Below, one piece after another: positions 34,901 to 45,401 of a DNA stretch of 64,000 bases. Both the position numbers and the translations under genes were made by a program. The stretch covers positions 122,780,365 to 122,844,364 of the forward strand of contig NC_068355.1 in assembly GCF_020536995.1 (NCBI RefSeq). The letters are read 5' to 3'. The notes beneath the pieces are model-generated. The model saw only the letters and a list, made by a program, of their open reading frames with translations. It made no database searches and was not told the DNA's origin. Each line of letters starts with the position of its first letter. The stretch's first letter is position 1. Origin of the DNA: Dreissena polymorpha. Taxonomy: Eukaryota; Mollusca; Bivalvia; Myida; Dreissenidae.

Positions 34901-37900
34901 TTTCATAACAACTAACAAAGTATATAACAAATTAATAATATAATATGATTTTGAATTATTATAAAGAGTTACATTAAATTAGTATTTCTTAAATCAGTGT
35001 ACTTTTCATATGAATTTCATGCTTTTCCCAAAATGGCCAAGAAAAGTCCTGATGTATCTGCATATATTGTGTCAATATTTGATGATAAAAACATTCCAAT
35101 TTGGTCCATTTTATTGATTAAAAAATGCTCAAATTTCCCATTCTATCGATAAAAAAGTCCCAATTAGACTCAAAATGGCTAGGAAAACTGAGAGTGTGCA
35201 TGAAGGCTAAACTGTCTGAAACTAATGTTGAAACAAGGGCTGTTTGTAAAACATGCATGCCCCCCATATGGGCTGTCCGTTGTAGTGGCAGCCATTGTGT
35301 GAATACGATTTTTGTCACTGTGACCTTGACCTTTGACCTAGTGACCTGAAAATCAATAGGGGTCATCTGCGGGTCACGATCAATGTACCTATGAAGTGTC
35401 ATGGCAAAAGCGTTCTTGAGTTATCATTCGAAAATCATTTTACTATTTCGGGTCACCGTGACCTTGACCTTGTGACCTCAAAATCAATAGGGGTAATCTG
35501 CAAGTCATGATCAATCTACCTATGAAGTTTCATGATCCTAGGCGTATGCGTTCTTGAGTTATCCGAAAACCATTTTACTATTTCGGGTCACCGTGACCTT
35601 GACCTTTGACCTAGTGACCTCAAAATCAATAGGGGTCATCTGCGAGTCATGATCAATCTACCCATCAAGTTTCATGATCCTAGGCGTATGCATTCTTGAG
35701 TTATCATCCGGAAACCATTTCACTATTTCGGGTCATCGTGACCTTGACCTTTGACCTAGTGACCTCAAAATCAATAGGGGTCATCTGCAAGTCATGATCA
35801 ATGTACCTATAAAGTTTCATGATCCTAGGCCCAAGCGTTCTTGAGTTATCGTCTAACAACCACCTGGTGAACGGACCGACCGACAGACCGACCGACCGAC
35901 ATGAGCAAAGCAATATACCCCCTCTTCTTCGAAGGGGGGCATAAAAATCATTGGGATATATTTTAGAAAAAGGACAGAGAAATTCAGCTGTGAATATAAC
36001 ATTCATACATACATGTGTATTCATATAAAAAACTTCATAACATATAAAAGAGTGAATTTTTAAGTTTCCCCTTTTCCTAAAAAACGACTTGTTTTTCCCC
36101 TTTGGACGGGCCCCCTCACCATTCCCCTATTTGTGAAAAAAAACACTAGGGGCGCATCATAATTTTCTCACTCTTTTTTATCGGGACTAAGTATCAACAA
36201 ACAAGAGATGTGTTTGTCAGAAACACAATGCCCCCTATTGCGCCGCATTGAAATAATATTTTAATACATCATTTGGCAGGTTTAGAAATTTTCTCCCTTT
36301 TAAAGATTATTACTTCCCTTGGATTGTAGTTTTTGACTTTTGACCTTGAAGAATGACCTTGACCTTTGACTCAAAATGTGCAGCTTCATGAGATACACAT
36401 TATGAGATTAGCATTTGCATTAAAATTCAGACATTTGTTTCGGCTTACACTTTTAATAATGCTCATTTAAGAACTAAACAAAATATTAAAAGTTATGTGT
36501 AATGATTTCAATGATCAATAAAATTTTGATTAACTGTTGTATGTGCCGACAAAAAGTTTTGACAATATTAAGCATGAAAAGCACAATTTTCTCCAGGATT
36601 TCATTCCATTGACATAATATGTCACTATTAATTGGCCACGATTTTATCATGGAGTACAAAGTAAAGATGGAGTTGTGTGGCAGGTATAACAAATCCAACA
36701 AATTGCAATAAACCACTGAAATAATTGATTGATAGTGACAAGCGCTTTTTCACACACAACTAATTAAACGCCATTCCCATCTTTAGTGCCTTGATCCAAA
36801 AACGTGCCTTGTATAAATACTTCAGGCAATAAAATATGGTGATCTTTATAGTGATAAGAGTGGTCAGCGAAAGCTAGTTTATTTACGCAAAATAATCCAA
36901 GAAAACCCCTCGCTATGATCGGCTTGATTTGGAACTATAGGATTCCTCTATTACTAATCTCATGCACTGCAATAGGGAACCAAAATGAACATTCAACAAG
37001 CAAATTCGTTGAATTGATATCCACTGCCCTTTATGGGTCATTGCAAACTCCTTTTTATGCCAGGATAATCATTATGTGTAGGGTTTATAATTAATATGTT
37101 ATAATTAAGTATAGGCAGTGGCCCAGATAATTATTTGGGAAATAGGGTTTTCACCCTTTGATTTTGAAAAATAGGGTGATTTCATTCTTGAAATAGGGTG
37201 AACTGAGTTATAAAACGATTGAGTCAGATTGAAAACGCATGTATGTCGTCGTAAATTATTTGGTCAGACGCTTTATTTTACTATGAAATCTAGTCCGCAG
37301 AGCGTTTTATTTACTTTGACTGTTTCTTGCTCCAACATCCAGGTGCTTGCTGAATGAAAGCATCGCCTCGTTACGATAATACTTCAAAAAAGAAAATACA
37401 GAAAATGAGAAAACCATTTTCAATCGAAGCCATTGAATTATACGCATCCCATTTGACGAGTTTGCGTAAAAGTCAAATTGGTTGCATTTTCAATACGCAT
37501 GATATTGTATTTCTTTGCGTTTTTAAACATTTTAATAGGGTAAAAGACGCAGATACGCAGCTTATCTGGGGCACTGGTATAGGGCATTTGTTTTTATGAA
37601 TTGACCCTATCCTCATTGAAATCTACACACCCATGAAGTTTCATGTTGAAATCCTGTAACGTTTCTGAGATATAGCCTTGAAAATTACAACATACAAAGT
37701 CAAAACCAAGAAAGAGCAAAAACTCTTAGGTAAGAAAGTGCATGGTTATGGTTTTTGTGCATAGCATTTCTTCCAATTGATTTGTACACATCCATCAGGC
37801 ATGAAGTTTCATGTTGAAATGTTGTATGATACATGTATCCAGTGTTTTTTTTCAGTTTTGGGGGAAGGGGGTCGGGTCCCCTGAGGGGGGGGGGGAAAAT

Positions 37901-39792
37901 TCGCGCGTAAAAGGGGAAAAGGGGGAAATTTCTATGCTTAGCTAGTAACAGTACAAAATCAAGTTTTAACACTATAATTCACCATACAGAGGGAGAAAAA
38001 CATAATTAAAACTCTTTTATTCATAAACATGTTATGTTCATGTTCAAAGTTCAACATTTCTGGGCTTTCAGCGAATTTATCAATTATTCTGGTGACCTCC
38101 TTTTCACCAAGTCTCTCCGTGTGCAGACAAAGTCTGATCAGGGACTCCAGTGTAGCTTCCCCAAGCCTGTTACTCTGTGGCGTGCAAAGCAGGTTGAGCA
38201 AACTAAACAGTCTTTCAACACTCTGTTGACCAGACGTTTCTGGCGTTTCACTGCCGGTATTTGAAGAAGACTGACTTTTAAGTTGTACTTGTTTGAAAAG
38301 AATATCAATTTAAAACAGATTTGTCAATTTTTTTACGATAGCTTTTGTTGTTGTGCGACATGTTGGAATAGGTATGGTTTGCGGTAGATGTCGTAAATTG
38401 AAAGTCGTGATAGTGAACTACGTACGGTTTGCGGTAAAGGCTAAAATAAAGTAAACACGCGGATGCAGTTCAGGAAAATTGTAGTAAATTCGTATCGAAA
38501 GACGTATTTAAATGAGGTATTGATTAAAATTGAATAACACTACCGAAAGGGGAATCTTAAAAATATTTGGGGGAAAAATATATACTCTGAAGATGGGGGA
38601 ATGGGGCCGAATAACGCCGAATATTTCATCCAAAAAAACACTGTGTATCTGAGATAGAGCCCTGAAAAGTCTCATAACACAAAAACAAAGGGCAATAACT
38701 CTTATTTAAGAAAGTGAAGGTTTATGGTTCTTAAGCATGGCACTTATCTTCATTTATATGTAATCTATACACCAATGCAGTTTCATGCTGATATCTAATA
38801 ATATAGTTTCTGAGATAATATAGACCTAAAAAGTTTTGTGAAAGACTGACCGACAGAAAAGCACGTTTCTACATCATTTTGCCTTTGGCAGGGGATAATT
38901 ATTCTGGTTTGTTTTGTTTTTGTTGATGTGTTGATGCAGAATAATGACTTGGCATAATTTTCAGATGCCCAAAATTTCTGCTATTTTGATCACAAAAAAC
39001 TTATAAGTTTATCAAATGAATTTTTTTCAAAGAAAATTTAAAGGAGTCTGGTTCTAATTTCTAAGAAACCTTTGAGTTGAAGTTTAAATTTCATTGACAA
39101 GGACACACAACAGAATTTTTATCAATTTAAAAATGTAACATGAGCGAATAGGAGGTAATTTTAAAATGAGACAGTAAGACATGAAAGGCAGTTTTTTTCA
39201 GCTGATTGAACAAAAACAGATATTTGTCTACTTTATAACTTGTTAAAACAATTTTGAGAAAAACACACAATTGGGATACATTATTATTATTCATTACATA
39301 TTTATTGATTGTGTGTACACAGGCAGTGTACATGACTGTATTATATGGTTTGAAAACAATCTGAGCTTAATTTGGTAATGTTTACATTCCACATCTGTGT
39401 TTTCAAATAAAGTAAAAATTGCACAAATATGGGAAAACATACATTACTGTTCACAAATTTATCAGAATAGGTCTTTACAAGTTTTGGTGAAAAACTACTG
39501 CTGAGAAAACTTAAATGCATGTAAATTCACTTCTATCATCACAGCATTTCTATGAATTGATGGATATTAATGACCAAATTTGTTTTAATTCAAAGACTGC
39601 ACAACCCAGAATACCTTGATTAACTTCAATTTTTTCTAATGCTGCCTCAATCTCATCATTTATATTTGGCAGTAAAATGATGCCAGACGTTCGACGGAGG
39701 TTGCGGACAGAACGTCTGCGCCTTTTCCGCGTAGCGCCATGATCAATTTCTTCTTCTAACATCTTAGATTTAGCATTCTAAGTGGCTGGAAC
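28996..39792 (-). CDS. Large nuclear-type protein with RRRRS motifs and possible Tantalus/PRR14-like C-terminus
   Basis: Exon 39792-39615 has ATG at 39762, a TAG in frame just upstream, and a GTATTC donor. Exon 32150-28996 follows the acceptor TTCCAATTTCAG. The first leaves one base and the second supplies two, giving 1100 residues in one frame. A basic motif recurs: RKRRRRSVRNLRRTSG in exon 1, KKRRRRSNFVVGLP near 72, SQRRRSGR near 674, KKRRQRSFGV near 752 and RKRRRRSS near 921. These are R-R-x-S sites of the kind targeted by basophilic kinases such as Aurora B or PKA. RRGRPPK at 854-860 is an AT-hook. Residues 988-1053 (LYRNKNFVKP, KKSWQTIFESP, KKRLQRHIDF) form the conserved-looking C-terminal block. 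From memory it resembles the Tantalus-like domain of PRR14/Tantalus chromatin and lamina proteins, which I could not confirm. Most of the middle is disordered, Ser/Asn/Glu rich. The 7.46 kb intron is packed with nested transposons. Intermediate or 5' noncoding exons cannot be excluded. Confidence 0.85.
32376..34408 (-). mobile_element. Minisatellite-bearing element B1, interrupted
   Basis: The same family as 17442-18978 in reverse: it starts ACAAGGGCTGTTTGTAAAAC and ends CTTCTTCGAAGGGGGGCATA. There are about eight 140-base units in all. One GCAGG-ended element (32609-33502) splits it after the first unit. It lies inside the long intron of the gene at 39792-28996, itself inserted in an older CAGTG/TTGGGAAA-type element whose halves flank it (about 32300-32375 and 34409-34640). 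Confidence 0.75.
32609..33502. mobile_element. GCAGG-ended element, 894 bases, 3-base target duplication
   Basis: The ends GCAGGGTTTTTTTTTAG and (reverse complement of the right end) GCAGGGGTTTTTTTACTAAG are inverted. ACT flanks it at 32606-32608 and 33503-33505. The neighbouring array units give the empty site (GGGTCACTGTGACC), which confirms the insertion point. The interior has a GACGCCGATATTCGGCGTC palindrome near the right end and no convincing coding region. Confidence 0.75.
34742..36147 (+). mobile_element. CAGTG-ended hAT-like element split by array B2
   Basis: The left part 34742-35232 starts CAGTGTTTTTTTTATGGC and GGGGCCGATATTCGGCCCC. The right part 35944-36147 ends CCCTATTTGTGAAAAAAAAC then ACTA. 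It matches 62228-62920 along its length, so the full element is about 695 bases without the insertion. GGGG flanks both ends, a possible remnant of the target duplication. It lies in the intron of the 39.8-29.0 kb gene. Confidence 0.65.
35233..35943 (-). mobile_element. Minisatellite-bearing element B2, complete, with an empty-site control
   Basis: It starts ACAAGGGCTGTTTGTAAAAC and ends TTCTTCGAAGGGGGGCATA, with about four 140-base units between. A GACCGACCGACCGAC simple repeat precedes the terminus. It sits in the CAGTG-ended element at 34742-36147; the uninterrupted paralogue at 62710-62730 reads TGTTGAAAAAATCATTGG. Comparison places the insertion inside a short A run and shows no target duplication longer than one or two bases. 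Confidence 0.8.
36148..37115. other. Gene-free stretch with a decayed array end
   Basis: 36195-36440 begins AACAAGAGATGTGTTTGTCAG then GAAACACAATGCCCCC, the start signature of the array family at 40066-40736, followed by one decayed unit. 36441-37115 holds nothing recognisable. All of it is intronic for the 39.8-29.0 kb gene. Confidence 0.45.
37116..37576. mobile_element. Non-autonomous hAT element, 461 bases
   Basis: The ends CAGTGGCCCAGATAA and (reverse complement of the right end) CAGTGCCCCAGATAA are inverted. GTATAGG is duplicated at 37109-37115 and 37577-37583. The interior has repeated AAATAGGGT blocks near both ends. The short reading frame over it has no family resemblance. Confidence 0.75.
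37584..38883. repeat. Decayed tandem array, about 150-base unit, interrupted
   Basis: Blocks (G)TTTCTGAGATA(T/G)AG(C/A)CCT(T)GAAAA, CAAAACCAAGAAAGAGCAAAAACTCTTA or AAAGGGCAATAACTCTTA, and TTTCATG(T/C)TGA(A/T)AT recur about three times. It ends AGACTGACCGACAGAAAAGC near 38850. A transposon occupies 37840-38643. Confidence 0.5.
37840..38643 (-). mobile_element. hAT transposon remnant with transposase C-terminus
   Basis: An 804-base element with ends CAGTGTTTTTTTTCAG and (reverse complement) CAGTGTTTTTTTGGATG, flanked by TGTATC at 37834-37839 and 38644-38649. On the - strand about 38280-37960 encodes QQSVERLFSLLNLLCTPQ then NRLGEATLESLIRL. That is the ERxFSxxN...NRLxxxTLxxLxRL signature of the hAT C-terminal dimerisation region. 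The rest of the transposase is absent, so it is an internally deleted, non-autonomous copy. It identifies the CAGTG-ended, TTCCCC/GGGGAAA-rich elements of this window as hAT relatives. Confidence 0.8.
38884..39614. other. Gene-free intron start
   Basis: This is the first part of the 7.46 kb intron, directly after the exon 1 donor at 39614. No element, RNA or exon was recognised. Confidence 0.4.
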
Positions 39793-39849
39793 CTGAAAAC
39801 ATATTCAACTAATACATGTAAGGCTTCAAAGATGATTCTTACACAAAAA

Positions 39850-40065
39850 GAGAAAAACCAGTGTTTTTTTCACCCTTTTGGGAATGGGGCCGGGTCCCTT
39901 TGGATTGGGAAAATTCGCGGCGTTTTGAATAAAATTCGGAAATTAGTGTTGTTGTTGTTTTGCTAACAAATGCTTCAAAATTGAGAATACAAGTGTGTCC
40001 AGTATTATATTTACTAAGGTTGATGTTATGTGGATAGGAGATGACCAAAATATTGAGATCTCAAA
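39850..40065. mobile_element. Fragment of a CAGTG-ended hAT-like element
   Basis: It begins CAGTGTTTTTTTCACCCTTTTGGGAATGGGGCC (about 39860) and runs through GGGTCCCTTTGGATTGGGAA, typical of the family. It is cut at about 40065 by the array that follows; about 40737-40788 (TTGGGAATTTTTAGCTCC) is probably its continuation. It lies directly upstream of exon 39792-39615 of the large gene. Confidence 0.55.
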
Positions 40066-40736
40066 AAAAAACAAGATGTGTTTGTGAAACACAATGTCCC
40101 CCTATATGATGTTTAACCTTGTAGGATGACCTTGACCTTGTGAAGGATGACCTTGACCTTTCACCACTCCAAATGTGCATGCCAAATATCAAGTTGCTAT
40201 CTTCAATATTGCAAAAGTATTCATAAAATAAGCGATTTGGGCCACATATATATGACCTCTGACCTTGAAGGATGACCTTGACCTTTCACCACTCAAAATG
40301 TGCAGCTCCATGAGATGCACATGCATGCCAAATATCAAGTTGCTATCTTCAATATTGCAAAATTATTTTAAAAATAAGCGATTTGGGCCACAAATATTTG
40401 ACCTCTGACCTTGAAGGATGACTTTGACTTTTCACCACTCAAAATGTGCAGCTCCATGAGATACACATGCATGCCAAATATCAAGTTGCTATCTTCAATA
40501 TTGCAAAAGTATTTATAAAATGAGCGATTTTGGCCACATATATTTGACCTCTGACCTTGAAGGATGACCTTGACCTTTCACCACTCAAAATGTGCAGCTT
40601 CGTGAGATACACATGCATGCCAAATATGAAGTTGCTATCTTCAATATAGGAAAAGTTATTGCAAAATGTTAAAGTTGGCGCAAACAGACAGACCAACAGA
40701 CAGACCAACAGACACTGCTATAGTGGGGGACATAAA
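40066..40736 (+). repeat. Array of about 140-base units, AAGGATGACCTTGACC family
   Basis: It begins ACAAGATGTGTTTGTGAAAC then ACAATGTCCCCCTA and ends CTATAGTGGGGGACATAAA after ACAGACCAACAGACAGACC simple repeats. Four to five units contain GACCTTGAAGGATGACCTTG, ACCACTCAAAATGTGCAGCT, CATGCCAAATATCAAGTTGC and ATAAGCGATTTGGGCCACA. The start GTCCCCC and end GGGGGAC are inverted to each other. Confidence 0.75.
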
Positions 40737-40788
40737 AAAATTTTTTTTTGTAAACCTTTCATTGGGAATTTTTAGCTCCTCTTTGGGA

Positions 40789-43312
40789 ACAAGGGCTGTT
40801 TGTAAAACATGCATGCCCCCCTCACTGGGCTGTCAGTTGTAGTGGCAGCCATTGTGTGAATACGTTTTTTGTCACTGTGACCTTTGACCTGAAAATCAAT
40901 AGGGGTCATCTGCCAGTCATGATCAATGAACCTATGAAGTTTCATGATCCTAGGCTTAACTATTCTTGAGTAATCATCAGAAAACCATTTTACTCAACTG
41001 TTTCGAGTCACTTCGACCTTGACCTTTGACCTAGAGACCTGAAAATTAATAGGGGTCATCTGCCAGTCATGATCAATGTACCTATGAAGTTTCATGATCC
41101 TAGGTGTAAGCATTCTTGAGTTATCATCTGGAAACCATTTTACTGGTTCAAGTCACTGTGACCTTGACCTTTGTCCTAGTAACCTGAAAATCAATAGGGG
41201 TCATCTGCGAGTAATGATCAATGTACCAATGAAGTTTCATGATCCGAGGCGTAAGTGTTCTTGAGTTATCATCTGGAAACTATTTTACTGTGTCAAGTAA
41301 CCGTGACCTTGACCTTTGACCTAGTGACCTGAAAATCAATAAGGGTCATCTGCGAGTCATGATCAATGTACCTATGACGTTTCATGATCCTAGGGCCTTA
41401 TTATTCTTGAGTTATCATCAGGAAACCATTTTACTGTTTTGAGTCACTGTGACATTTACCTTTGACCTAGTGACCTGAAAATCAATAGGGGTCATCTGCC
41501 AGTCATGATCAATGTTCCTATGACCAGGGATTTCAATAGATTTTAAAAACCAGGAGTCAATGACCCCTGGACTGAAATTTTGAGGAGTCAAATTGAAAAA
41601 TGGTGGGGTCAATTTTGAAGCGCGTTAATTGTGTTTTTATCTGTATTATTCAATTTTTTTAGTCTACAAATATGCTCTAAGAGTAACACAATATCTTAAA
41701 AAGTTATACTGCTTTATTAAATAACAATACCATGATACATAACACAACATATTTTAATGAATTGGTACATTAAATATACTTCCTTATAGTTATAACACAT
41801 TTAAGTCTTTTAACACATTTATTTAATTTAAGATATGTATCGGTAGTACCTTTTCATCACATATTTAATGTCATTATATTATCATCATCCCTATGATAGC
41901 TTTTCTAACAAATCACAATCTAAATGCATGGAACATCTAGTATATCTATTACTGTTTATCCGAATACTATACATGTCCGAAATATGTACACTTTTGAATG
42001 CCCTTACCTGTAGTAGTTTTACTTTAATAATCCAAATTTTTCTTGTTGTTATCGGGTTTAACAAACCTTATCAAATGTGTGTTAAATTCGGTTAATGCTT
42101 TCTCCATTATTGAATCGCCATTACTTGCAATTTGAATCGCCAACTTTGAATTGAACGCGGGTTGAATGTTAAGTCCGCCATTTACAATGTCGAAGGTCAT
42201 GACGCAGCAAGTTAATTCTACTCGGACAATTTATATCTTATCGAGAAAATGTGTTTTCTCAATGGTTATGTGTAGTATTATTACTTGTTAGTATAAAAAA
42301 TGAACTGTGATTCCAGTTTATTTAAGATGGGTGTTACTCGTAATTATCGGTGGATTAACAACTGACAAAACTCGCTGGACTTCGATCTACTATTGGATCT
42401 ACGTAATTAATAGACCTTTGATCAATATGATTTTTACTTTAATTAATTTTGCCGACTTTCTTTAACCGTGCCGTGTGAAAAGTCTGCAAAAAACCTGCAA
42501 TTATAGGATGGTCAATCAATTATCACGTAATCACTGCTGCTAATTACCCAGTTATTGGGCACGCACTATTTTGACGGTGACATGTGTATTGGAAGAGATG
42601 AGATAAGATAAACAACGCCCGGGGTATTCCCTCCATTATAGACCGAGTTTCAAATACTGAAACATTAATTTCAATTAGGAGCACAGCGGGATTTATTACC
42701 ATGGAACTCGAGATGTTAACTGACTGACGCACGGGTCAAATTTTTGACGTGTCAAAATGACGCACAGCAGAAAAAAGGGTTGCGTCAAAAATGAGTCATT
42801 TTTAATTTGCTCGCGTCAAAACGCAGGATTCTGCGTCTATTGAAATCCCTGTATGACGTTTCATGATCCAAGGCCTAAGCTTTCTTGAGTTATCATCTGG
42901 AAACCATTTTGCTGTGTTGAGTCACAGTAACCTTGACCTTTGACCTAGTGACCTGAAAATCAATAGGGGTCACCTGCGAGTCACGATCAATGTACCTATG
43001 AAGTTTCATGATCTACATGTAGGTTTATGCGTTCTTGAGTTATCATCCAGAAACCAATTTACTGTGTCAAGTCACCGTGACCTTTGACCTTGTGAACTGA
43101 AAATCAATAGGGGTCATCTGCGAGTAATGATCAATGTACCTATGAAGTTTCATGATCCTAGGCGTATGCGTTCTTGAGTTATCAACCAAAACCCATTTTT
43201 CTGTGTCGAGTCACTGTGACCTTGACCTTTCACCTAGTGACCTGAAAATCAATTGAGGTCATCTGCGATTCATGATCAATGTACCTATACAGTTTCATGA
43301 TCCTAAGCGTAA
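40789..43312 (-). mobile_element. Minisatellite-bearing element B3, interrupted
   Basis: It starts ACAAGGGCTGTTTGTAAAAC at 40789, with about eight 140-base units of the 17442-18978 family. A transposon at 41525-42851 interrupts it. Instead of the usual CTTCGAAGGGGGGCATA terminus it runs into a different array family near 43312, so this copy lacks its usual end or recombined with the neighbour. Confidence 0.7.
41525..42851. mobile_element. Inverted-repeat transposon, 1327 bases, 6-base target duplication
   Basis: CAGGGATTTCAATAGA and its inverse TCTATTGAAATCCCTG bound it. TATGAC flanks it at 41519-41524 and 42852-42857, inside a unit of array B3, whose other units show the empty site. Near the ends are GGAGTCAATGACCCCTGG (left) and repeated GCGTCAAAA (right). 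No transposase reading frame is seen, so it is a non-autonomous element. Confidence 0.8.
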
Positions 43313-43770
43313 GCCTTGTCCATATATACATGCATACAAAATATGAAGGTTATATCTCAAGGGACATAGAAGTTATGAGCATTTTACGAAACCTAAACAC
43401 AGATTTGAAAACCTAAACGCGGACCCCAAGTTCAAGGTCAAGGTCACAGAGGTAAAAAATTGTGTGGGTATGGACAGGCCTTGTCCATATACACATGCAT
43501 ACCAAATATGAAGGTTATATCTCAAGGGGCATAGAAGTTATGAGCATTTTTCGAAACCTTAACGCAGATTTCGAAACCTAAACGCGGACCCTAAGTTCAT
43601 GGTCAAGGTCACAGGGGATAAAAAAATTGTGTGGCTATGGAAAGGCCTTGCCCATATACACATGCATACCAAATATGAAGGTTATATCTCAAGGGACATA
43701 GAAGTTATGAGCATTTTTCGAAAACTCAACACAGATTTCGAAACCTAAGCGACCCTAAGTTCATGGTCAC
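43313..43770 (+). repeat. Array of about 160-base units, AAGGCCTTGTCCATAT family, left part
   Basis: Three units contain CCTTGTCCATATACACATGC, AAATATGAAGGTTATATCTC, AAGGGACATAGAAGTTATGA and AACCTAAACGCGGACCCTAA. It is interrupted at 43771 by the array that starts ACAAGATGTGTTTG and resumes at 54472. A reverse fragment of the family is at about 46990-47260. Confidence 0.7.
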
Positions 43771-43858
43771 GGGTAAACAAGATGTGTTTGTGAAACACAA
43801 TGTCCCCCTATATGACGTTTGACCTTGACCCTTCACCACTAAAAATGTGCAGCTCCAT
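43771..43858 (+). repeat. Left part of an AAGGATGACCTTGACC-family array
   Basis: It begins ACAAGATGTGTTTGTGAAAC and ACAATGTCCCCCTA like 40066 and breaks off at CAGCTCCAT (43858), where a GCAGG-ended element enters. The continuation CATGAGATACACATGCATG is at 53877. The empty site CAGCTCCATGAGATAC is seen in the sister array. Confidence 0.75.
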
Positions 43859-43888
43859 GCAGGCTTTTTCCGCTCCATTTTGGGAAAA
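43859..43888 (+). mobile_element. Left end of a GCAGG-ended element split by the composite unit
   Basis: GCAGGCTTTTTCCGCTCCAT with TTTGGGAAAA matches the reverse complement of the right end of the intact copy at 56686-57235. Its remainder is at 53290-53876. The 3-base target duplication CAT is at 43856-43858 and 53877-53879. Confidence 0.8.
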
Positions 43889-45229
43889 CAGGGTTGGCAT
43901 ATTGACCGGTCAATTGAGTATTGACCGGGCCGGCGGTCAATACCCGGTTAAAACCGGTCAATACTGGTCATTACTGGTCTTTACTGGTCGATTGAAAATT
44001 GTAGCATTTAAACATTACAAAGGAGCCATTTTATATTAAATCAATAATTATTCTGTAATTGATAAACTTTTTGCTGAGTTATTTTTTGTAAAAAAAATCT
44101 TTAAAGCTGTAAAAAGTTACTTCTTTATTATTTATGGAAACAGCCTCAAATACATAAGGACTAAGGCAATATCTTTATCTCAGTGTATCACATCTGTTAC
44201 TAAAGTACTATTGTAGGTACCATTGCATTTCACTTATCTATTGATATATCTATTTGATAAGCAGATGGACAAACAGAACTCTTGTGTATTCTAGGGTTAT
44301 AAATCTGGCCTCTTAGTTGGTAATAAAATGCATGCAGTGTTATGTCTCTGATATTGACAATTAAGCAAATCTGCCCTTCGGCTATTTCATATCACTCACA
44401 CAAAAGAAGATTACATTGTACTTACTATTAATTTAATAGTTACTTCTAACTTGTTTCCTTTCTGTATTAAGAGGTTTTTTTCCCTTTCATATTAAAAAGT
44501 TCAATTGGTATTCAAATGAATAAACAATCAAAGTTCTTGATTTTGCCAACAAATAATGTTTTCCAATTGTGGGTCTACTCTTCTTTTCAATTATTTTTTT
44601 CTTTTAATAATTATTTCTTATTATGTTTTTATATTCTTATATCAATAAAAAAAAGTTTTTTACACTATTTTGTTTAAAAAGTATTTAAAGAAATCAATGC
44701 AAGAATACATGACAAGTAAGGATTGTGTCAAAAAGGTGCCATTTAAGGCCCTATTATAAGTTTTGGGTGCCCCAACCTGTATAGGTGAGAAGACTGATAG
44801 AAGACTGTGGGGACAGTGGGGTATGAGGAACAACGCATACACAGTAATTTACAGGTTCTTGTTGAATCAAGCATAGAATTATCTGAGCATCATAATTCAT
44901 TAGAATTGAAAAAAAGTTCAATCGACCAGAAAAATCCAATTGACCAACTTTGACTTATTTGCAAAATTTTGAGAGATTGGCCTACAAATTGCATTTACAT
45001 GTATAAAATAGTGGGTATTAATAGCTTAAGACATTATTGGCAACATGTCTGTTTAATTTATATTATCAATATTGTTTAATTAGGCATGGAATATAAATTA
45101 CAATTGGGGGTAAAGTTCAATTGACCAGTATTGACCAGTAATGACCACTTCGGGAGTATTGACCGGGGCGGTTTTAACCGGTAAAAACCGCCGGTTAAAA
45201 CCGGGGGCGGTCGATTGGTGCCAACCCTG
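43889..45229 (+). mobile_element. hAT-like element D1, 1341 bases (left end of composite)
   Basis: The ends CAGGGTTGGCA and TGCCAACCCTG are inverted, and beyond them lie many ACCGGTCAATA/TATTGACCGG repeats on both sides. Its left flank TGGGAAAA (43881-43888) has its match only at 53290-53297, after the second copy. The right flank GTAATGGT is unrelated. It differs from D2 at fewer than ten positions by eye, including one T-run length change. No transposase is encoded. Confidence 0.85.
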
Positions 45230-45401
45230 GTAATGGTGATAGTTGCGATTATTTGGGGGTTTTATTATATGTTATCTTAAGTTGTCGTCAGTTTTATTGC
45301 TTCAGAGATAAGGCAACATTGAAATATAACGACTTTGCGCTTAAATGTGAAGTCTTTGTCACAGTTTACGAAACCGATTCAAGACTGTTACCTTGACAAC
45401 C

